NCBI GenBank assembly: GCA_964503715.1
Contig: CAZDAD010000016.1
Location: 1-16,889 of the forward strand
Length of the DNA stretch: 16,889 nt
Source: JARIHD01 sp964503715
GTDB lineage: Bacteria > Patescibacteriota > Saccharimonadia > Saccharimonadales > UBA4665
Direction of reading: 5' to 3'
The position numbers and the translations under genes were made by a program. A model generated the notes under the pieces. That model made no database searches, had not been told where the DNA came from, and was given only the letters and a program-made list of their open reading frames with translations. Below, piece by piece: positions 14,380 to 16,889 of this stretch. The stretch's first letter is position 1. The number at the start of each line of letters is the position of its first letter.

Positions 14380-14451
14380 ATGATGGTATTATTGTTTGCC
14401 ATAGGCGGACTTACAATTTCAATATTATGTTGGGTATATTATCGGGATTAG
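14380..14451 (+). other. Short hydrophobic ORF in frame behind DUF2812, separated by one TAG
   Basis: Four codons after the DUF2812 stop, in the same frame, ATG ATG opens a run reading MMVLLFAIGGLTISILCWVY and ending YRD before TAG 14449. It encodes a full hydrophobic helix flanked by an Arg-Asp end. It has no nearby ribosome site; AAGGAGGG at 14351-14358 is too far upstream. It may be a tiny membrane protein, a third helix lost by a TAG mutation, or chance. Confidence 0.35.
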
Positions 14452-14497
14452 GCGAAGAATATGGCTGCCATAGCTTGCTGTTTGCAGAGTTGAAATC

Positions 14498-14519
14498 AAA
14501 AAATCGCCCAAAAGGGCGA
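14498..14519 (-). terminator. Terminator of the tRNA gene
   Basis: On the minus strand TCGCCC-TTTT-GGGCGA is followed by six T (complement of 14498-14503). It lies 24 bases past the tRNA CCA end. The plus-strand tail is not T-rich right after the stem, so it works mainly leftward. Confidence 0.85.
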
Positions 14520-14542
14520 AGATTTGGCTATTTATTCTGATT

Positions 14543-14618
14543 TGGTGGGGATGGCTGGACTTGAACCAGCGACCAAGCGGTTATGAGCCGCCTGCTCTGA
14601 CCACTGAGCTACATCCCC
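14543..14618 (-). tRNA. tRNA with CAU anticodon, probably tRNA-Ile2 (lysidine-modified)
   Basis: The 76-base cloverleaf on the minus strand is complete with an encoded CCA. The acceptor is GGGGATG/CATCCCC with discriminator A, the D-arm GCTC/GAGC, the anticodon arm GGCGG-CTCATAA-CCGCT, the variable loop TGGTC, and the T-arm GCTGG-TTCAAGT-CCAGC. The G1-C72 pair and the G12/C23-type D-stem rule out the initiator. The D-to-T body closely matches my memory of Escherichia coli tRNA-Ile2 (GAGCAGGCG...CTCATAA...CGCTTGGTCGCTGG), so an AUA-decoding tRNA processed by TilS is favoured over elongator tRNA-Met. The acceptor lacks the C4-G69, C5-G68 pairs that Escherichia coli TilS uses, so the identity is not settled. 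Confidence 0.95.
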
Positions 14619-14633
14619 ATGGTAACAGGGGAA

Positions 14634-14642
14634 AGTATAGCA
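14634..14642 (-). promoter_or_regulatory. Extended -10 promoter of the CAU tRNA
   Basis: On the minus strand TGC-TATACT lies 15 bases before the tRNA 5' end, giving a start near 14627 and a leader of about nine bases. No good -35 is seen. It is divergent from the FtsB-like gene. Confidence 0.6.
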
Positions 14643-14660
14643 AACTATTGCTTCGGAGTA

Positions 14661-14680
14661 TATAATTTATGGTGTAAAAT
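14661..14680 (+). promoter_or_regulatory. Candidate -10 boxes for the FtsB-like gene
   Basis: Two hexamers compete: TATAAT 14661-14666 and TAAAAT 14675-14680. The second gives a start near 14687 and a 12-base leader without a ribosome site. Neither has a good -35. Confidence 0.35.
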
Positions 14681-14698
14681 TATCGTTTACTTGCTCAT

Positions 14699-15157
14699 AT
14701 GGAAACAAAAACTCCCAGATTTTACGACCGAATATACAACTACATTGCAGATTTACGAGACCTGCGAACTCTTGGGCTGTTCTTTTTCTTGGTAGTCGTT
14801 CTGCTAATCAGCTGGAGCGGCGTTAAGGTTATCGAGACGAATTATGGCTTACAGAAACAGATAGCTAGGCTAGAGCAGGAAACCGCTAATCAGAAGCTGA
14901 CCAACGAGAACATCAAGCTTGAGAATAAGTATTTCGAGAGCAGTGAGTACCTTGAATTATCTGCCCGAAAGCACTTAGGGCTTGCAGCACCTGGTGAAAC
15001 GGTTATAAATGTGCCAAAGGCGGTAGCCTTATCCTATACATCCGACCTCGGTGATACTCAGGCTGAGGCGGTCGCCAAAACTAATGCCAAGAAGTCTGGC
15101 TGGCAGCGCAACTTCGAGGCCTGGATGGACTTCTTGCTCCACCGCCGACAGGGGTGA
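14699..15157 (+). CDS. FtsB/DivIC-family septum formation protein
   Basis: This bitopic division protein of the FtsL-FtsB-FtsQ-type complex has 152 residues. A short cytoplasmic N-terminus (1-24) precedes one transmembrane helix at about 25-41 (LGLFFFLVVVLLISW). A coiled coil at about 47-80 follows (GLQKQIARLEQETANQKLTN, ENIKLENKYFE). The family's conserved end, YLELSARKHLGLAAPGETVI (84-103), matches the DivIC/FtsB pattern Y-x-E-x-x-A-R-x-x-L-x-x-x-x-x-x-E-x-x-(F/I). An added tail of about 45 residues ends in GWQRNFEAWMDFLLHRRQG, so it is longer than Escherichia coli FtsB (103). No Shine-Dalgarno sequence precedes ATG 14699. FtsB and DivIC are not separable here, so no symbol is given. Confidence 0.87.
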   Translation: METKTPRFYDRIYNYIADLRDLRTLGLFFFLVVVLLISWSGVKVIETNYGLQKQIARLEQETANQKLTNENIKLENKYFESSEYLELSARKHLGLAAPGETVINVPKAVALSYTSDLGDTQAEAVAKTNAKKSGWQRNFEAWMDFLLHRRQG

Positions 15158-15161
15158 TAGA

Positions 15162-15189
15162 TTGACAAAAACACTAAAAGTGGTATTAT
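15162..15189 (+). promoter_or_regulatory. Consensus promoter placing the RNA start on ATG 15196
   Basis: A perfect -35 TTGACA (15162-15167), a 16-base spacer and TGG-TATTAT (-10 at 15184-15189) leave exactly six bases before ATG 15196. A start point seven bases after the -10 box is the A of the ATG, so the mRNA should be leaderless. Confidence 0.8.
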
Positions 15190-15195
15190 ATAGTT

Positions 15196-15618
15196 ATGGG
15201 TATCCTAAGTTTTGTTGAACAGTCCCAAGGCAGACACTTCAGGCACACTACAAAGGTCAGTGCGCGTGACTTGATTAGCATGAAGCGTGAGGCCTATCGT
15301 GAGACTCAACTTGAGTTGGCACGTAGACGAGTTGCCGAGCGCATAGAACTAGAGACCTTCCATATCCCTAAACTAGTTGAGCCAACTGCCGATTGGCATG
15401 TTCCTGAATCCAGGCCAGATGTCCCTGATATTCCGGAGGCCGTTTACCATATACCCGAAACGTCTGTAATGGTAGCTGCCGAGCAAGCCCCAACAGCTAG
15501 TAATCGTCCCGAGAGAGCTAGCGGCGGCGTAAGAGAGCACGTTCGTGCATGCAGCGGAATTATTGCGGTATGGGCCAGTGGCGTGCGCCTAAGCCCAGTA
15601 CCTGTTCGTGTTCGATAA
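15196..15618 (+). CDS. Unrecognised 140-residue protein with His-x-Pro repeats
   Basis: No family is recognised. Residues 20-52 form a basic helix (SARDLISMKREAYRETQLEL, then ARRRVAERIE). Residues 55-90 hold short repeats FHIPKL, WHVPES, DIPEAV and YHIPET, each a His/Ile-Pro step with acidic residues after it. There is no membrane helix. The last 30 residues (from GGVREHVRAC to PVPVRVR) differ sharply in composition and look like an out-of-frame tail. From 15518, just past a TAG, another frame reads RRRKRARSCMQRNYCGMGQW, so a frameshift near 15515 is possible. It starts at a consensus promoter with no leader, directly behind the FtsB-like gene, and ends in a hairpin spanning its stop codon. 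Confidence 0.7.
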   Translation: MGILSFVEQSQGRHFRHTTKVSARDLISMKREAYRETQLELARRRVAERIELETFHIPKLVEPTADWHVPESRPDVPDIPEAVYHIPETSVMVAAEQAPTASNRPERASGGVREHVRACSGIIAVWASGVRLSPVPVRVR

Positions 15619-15634
15619 AACTGAATCGAACATG
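15607..15634 (+). terminator. Hairpin over the stop codon of the 140-residue gene
   Basis: CGTGTTCGAT (15607-15616) pairs with ATCGAACATG (15625-15634) through ten base pairs including one G-T, around the loop AAAACTGA. The TAA stop (15616-15618) is at the top of the stem. TTTGGT follows, a weak U-tract, so termination may be inefficient. Confidence 0.6.
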
Positions 15635-15657
15635 TTTGGTATATTGATGCCCAAAAA

Positions 15658-15687
15658 TTGACATTCTAAGGTGTAATAAAGTATAAT
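15658..15687 (+). promoter_or_regulatory. Strong promoter of the initiator tRNA
   Basis: TTGACA (15658-15663), an 18-base spacer and TATAAT (15682-15687) are both perfect hexamers, the strongest promoter in the window. RNA would start near 15694, about 25 bases before the tRNA. Confidence 0.88.
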
Positions 15688-15691
15688 CCTC

Positions 15692-15708
15692 TGTAACGTT
15701 CAGTTACA
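15692..15708. promoter_or_regulatory. Inverted repeat at the tRNA-fMet transcription start
   Basis: TGTAAC (15692-15697) and GTTACA (15703-15708) are perfect arms around GTTCA, placed on the expected start point. This may be an operator or a 5'-leader hairpin that helps RNase P or other processing of the precursor. Confidence 0.4.
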
Positions 15709-15718
15709 AAACGTATGC

Positions 15719-15793
15719 CGCGGGATGGAGCAGCGGCAGCTCGCATGGCTCATAACCATGAGGTCCCAGGTTCGAGTCCTGGTCCCGCTACCA
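15719..15793 (+). tRNA. Initiator tRNA-fMet (CAU)
   Basis: The 75-base cloverleaf has an encoded CCA. The acceptor is CGCGGGA/TCCCGCT with an unpaired first position (C1 with T72), discriminator A, D-arm GAGC-AGCGGCA-GCTC, anticodon arm CATGG-CTCATAA-CCATG, variable loop AGGTC and T-arm CCAGG-TTCGAGT-CCTGG. The position-1 mismatch, A11-T24 in the D-stem and the opening CGCGGGATGGAGCAG identify the initiator. Two departures stand out: position 72 is T instead of the usual A, and the anticodon stem has T29-A41 where bacterial initiators nearly always have three consecutive G-C pairs (29-31 with 39-41). The D-loop is short (seven bases). Confidence 0.95.
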
Positions 15794-15801
15794 AGAAAAG
15801 G

Positions 15802-15827
15802 CACTCACCAACTGGTGGGTGTTTTTT
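15802..15827 (+). terminator. Terminator of the initiator tRNA
   Basis: CACTCACC (15802-15809) pairs with GGTGGGTG (15814-15821), with one T-G, around AACT, and six T follow (15822-15827), then CTTTT. Confidence 0.9.
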
Positions 15828-15845
15828 CTTTTGTCCTTAGCTCTC

Positions 15846-15854
15846 TGTTATCAT
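15846..15854 (+). promoter_or_regulatory. Extended -10 promoter placing the RNA start on ATG 15861
   Basis: TGT-TATCAT is followed by six bases and then the ATG, the same spacing as at 15196. No -35 is evident at standard distance. Confidence 0.55.
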
Positions 15855-15860
15855 AGATAC

Positions 15861-16550
15861 ATGAAATCCGTAGGAGTTATTGGTGGGGTTGGGCCTGAGA
15901 CGACGGCCGAGTTCTATATCGCAGTTATTTTTGAGTGCCAGAAGCGTAATACGCAGCAACGACCATCTATCGTTGTGGCTAGTGTTCCGCTGCCATTCGA
16001 GATTGAGCGTGACCTGATTGCCACGAATACTGGGATTGAGCGCTACAAGCCATTCCTGATTGCTGAAGCTCAGAGTCTAGAGAAGAGTGGTGTGGACTTC
16101 TTGGTAATGCCATGTAACTCGCTGCATGTGTTTATTGAGGATATTCGAGCGGCAGTTTCCGTTCCTGTCCTGAGCATAGTTGAAGTTACTCGTAAACATT
16201 TACAGTCGAAGGGATATAAGAGGGTTGGGCTGATATCAACATCGGCCACAGTCAAGAATAGTATTTATGAACGTGAGCTTACGCAGCACGATATTGAATT
16301 TGTGGTGCCTAATGATTTGCAAAAAGCGCAGATGGACAAGATCATTCAGCGGCTGGTCGACGGTCAGCATCTGAACAATGACAGAGAGACTATATTAGGC
16401 GTAGTTGAGGAGCTTTCCAGCCAAAATGTGGACTGTGTGGCGCTGGCTTGTACTGATTTGCAGCTGCTTTTACCAGCCAGCGACAGGGTAGAGATATTTG
16501 ATACCATGAAGCTGCTAGCTATAGCCACGGCGGACGAAATTCTTGGCTAA
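15861..16550 (+). CDS. Aspartate/glutamate racemase family protein
   Basis: This cofactor-independent racemase has 229 residues from ATG 15861. It starts MKSVGVIGGVGPETTAEFY, with the GG-x-GP-x-(A/T)-T loop typical of aspartate racemases (RacD/YgeA group). The two catalytic cysteines are present in the usual settings: Cys85 in VMPCNSLH and Cys197 in ALACTDLQ. Also seen are SVPLPFEIERD (41-51) and VGLISTSATVKNS (122-134). The glutamate racemase MurI usually has shorter GxFDSGxGG-type openings, so D-Asp or another D-amino acid is the more likely product; substrate not certain. An in-frame GTG/TTG-type extension upstream would run into the tRNA terminator and is not used here. No Shine-Dalgarno sequence is present; the -10 box lies six bases before the ATG. 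Confidence 0.88.
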   Translation: MKSVGVIGGVGPETTAEFYIAVIFECQKRNTQQRPSIVVASVPLPFEIERDLIATNTGIERYKPFLIAEAQSLEKSGVDFLVMPCNSLHVFIEDIRAAVSVPVLSIVEVTRKHLQSKGYKRVGLISTSATVKNSIYERELTQHDIEFVVPNDLQKAQMDKIIQRLVDGQHLNNDRETILGVVEELSSQNVDCVALACTDLQLLLPASDRVEIFDTMKLLAIATADEILG

Positions 16551-16648
16551 AATCGCTGTGTTGTAGTGTTTTTGACATAGATGATAAAAAGTTGTTGCAA
16601 TGCGCTCATGTTTTGCTCTAAACTGAGGTCAGTGGTTAGGCAAGCCGA

Positions 16649-16677
16649 TTGACAAATTGCGCAAAAAAGTGTAAAAT
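16649..16677 (+). promoter_or_regulatory. Strong promoter of the 31-codon ORF
   Basis: A perfect -35 TTGACA (16649-16654), a 17-base spacer and TAAAAT (16672-16677). RNA would start near 16684, giving a leader of about 54 bases. In the stretch 16551-16648 I see no gene; it holds another TTGACA (16572-16577) without a matching -10. Confidence 0.8.
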
Positions 16678-16685
16678 AGTCGGTG

Positions 16686-16697
16686 TTGTGATCACAA
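16686..16697. promoter_or_regulatory. 12-base perfect palindrome at the transcription start
   Basis: TTGTGATCACAA is perfectly self-complementary with no loop, so it suits a dimeric DNA-binding protein rather than an RNA hairpin. It lies two bases after the predicted start point, a typical repressor position. The regulator is unknown. Confidence 0.5.
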
Positions 16698-16737
16698 ACA
16701 AACATTCACAAAAATAAAAAAGAAGAGAGGTCAGCGC

Positions 16738-16833
16738 ATGTCTACTAAGACATCCAGCGGTCTTGCCTATGAATTTGTTGCCTCTAGCGACAAAAAAATA
16801 GCGGCCATCGACCGCCTCCTTGGTCTTGTCTAG
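16738..16833 (+). CDS. Candidate 31-residue small protein or leader peptide
   Basis: ATG 16738 is preceded by GAGAGG (16725-16730) at seven bases. The ORF reads MSTKTSSGLAYEFVASSDKK then IAAIDRLLGLV and stops at TAG 16831. The peptide is Ser-rich at the start, mixed in charge, and ends in a short amphipathic helix-like stretch; it has no membrane helix and no family I recognise. A strong promoter, a palindrome at the start point, and two hairpins at the end (one spanning the stop codon, then a classical terminator) bracket it. It may be an independent small gene. Alternatively the ORF and hairpins may form a leader controlling a gene beyond the window. No run of one amino acid typical of biosynthetic attenuators is seen. 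Confidence 0.6.
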   Translation: MSTKTSSGLAYEFVASSDKKIAAIDRLLGLV

Positions 16834-16849
16834 TTTTTAACTAACCAAG
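16819..16849 (+). other. Bulged hairpin spanning the stop codon of the 31-codon ORF
   Basis: CTTGGT (16819-16824) pairs with ACCAAG (16844-16849), and TAGTT (16831-16835) with AACTA (16839-16843) around TTT, with CTTGTC bulged on the left. A ribosome at the end of the ORF would melt it. Confidence 0.5.
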
Positions 16850-16853
16850 ATTT

Positions 16854-16887
16854 CAAAACACTCGAGTCGAATCGGGTGTTTTGTTTT
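16854..16887 (+). terminator. Terminator after the 31-codon ORF
   Basis: CAAAACACTCGA (16854-16865) pairs with TCGGGTGTTTTG (16872-16883) over 12 base pairs with one T-G, around GTCGAA, followed by TTTT. Because the outer arms are A/T, it may also act on the opposite strand. Confidence 0.87.
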
Positions 16888-16889
16888 AT

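Noticed and set aside
14325..14540. 71-codon plus-strand frame across the DUF2812 end and the following hairpin
   Set aside because: It overlaps the DUF2812 coding end in another frame, runs through the tRNA terminator, and has no protein-like features.
15819..15860. Upstream in-frame start for the racemase
   Set aside because: It would begin inside the tRNA terminator; the GGVGP opening loop fits a start at ATG 15861, and a -10 box lies directly before it.
1..16889. Recoded UGA (Gly) as in Absconditabacteria/Gracilibacteria
   Set aside because: TGA ends padR and the FtsB-like gene at sensible points, and no recognised gene contains in-frame TGA.

Overview
The window looks like chromosome from a Saccharibacteria (TM7) or closely related Patescibacteria (CPR) genome. 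That placement is inference from the gene set and protein style, not from a marker tree. The evidence is compact gene spacing, many small membrane-anchored proteins of no recognisable family, an archaeal-style AspRS end, a divergent MurC, a DivIC/FtsB-like division protein, and several promoters that sit directly on the start codon. The standard code is used: TGA occurs as a stop and never inside the recognised genes. No phage, insertion sequence, CRISPR array or rRNA was seen.

Layout. 1-369 is the 3' end of aspS. 437-6561 is a tightly packed rightward cluster: two tandem paralogous surface proteins (one transmembrane helix, two beta-sandwich domains, a predicted beta-propeller), a small Pro/Ala-rich membrane protein, TsaC (tRNA t6A synthesis), a MazG-like pyrophosphohydrolase, and a long acidic tail-anchored protein. 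That cluster converges on murC (minus strand, 7852-6545). A two-helix membrane protein (7934-8542) and an N/Q/T-tailed membrane protein (9253-8618, minus) converge on a symmetrical bidirectional terminator at 8574-8602. A 65-residue small protein (9476-9673) has its own strong promoter and terminator. It is followed by an ABC-2 exporter pair (9783-11671), a DnaA-box-bearing gap, an unrecognised 207-residue protein, and a tRNA-dihydrouridine synthase (12403-13398).

13531-14451 is a small regulatory module: a PadR repressor overlapping a DUF2812 membrane protein, with a perfect inverted repeat across the promoter. A minus-strand tRNA with anticodon CAU (body like tRNA-Ile2) and its terminator follow. 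Then come the FtsB/DivIC-like gene, a 140-residue protein with His-x-Pro repeats, the initiator tRNA-fMet with a near-consensus promoter, an Asp/Glu-racemase-family gene, and a 31-codon ORF forming its own small transcription unit at the right edge.

How the genes relate. Several concern translation (AspRS, TsaC, Dus, two CAU tRNAs) and several the cell envelope and division (MurC, FtsB-like, racemase, surface proteins, ABC exporter), as expected of a small epibiotic cell with a peptidoglycan wall. The most interesting signals are the tandem propeller proteins, the repeated -10-box-to-ATG spacing implying leaderless mRNAs, the PadR operator with an amber-split membrane tail behind DUF2812, the non-canonical initiator tRNA, and the structured 31-codon unit at the end.
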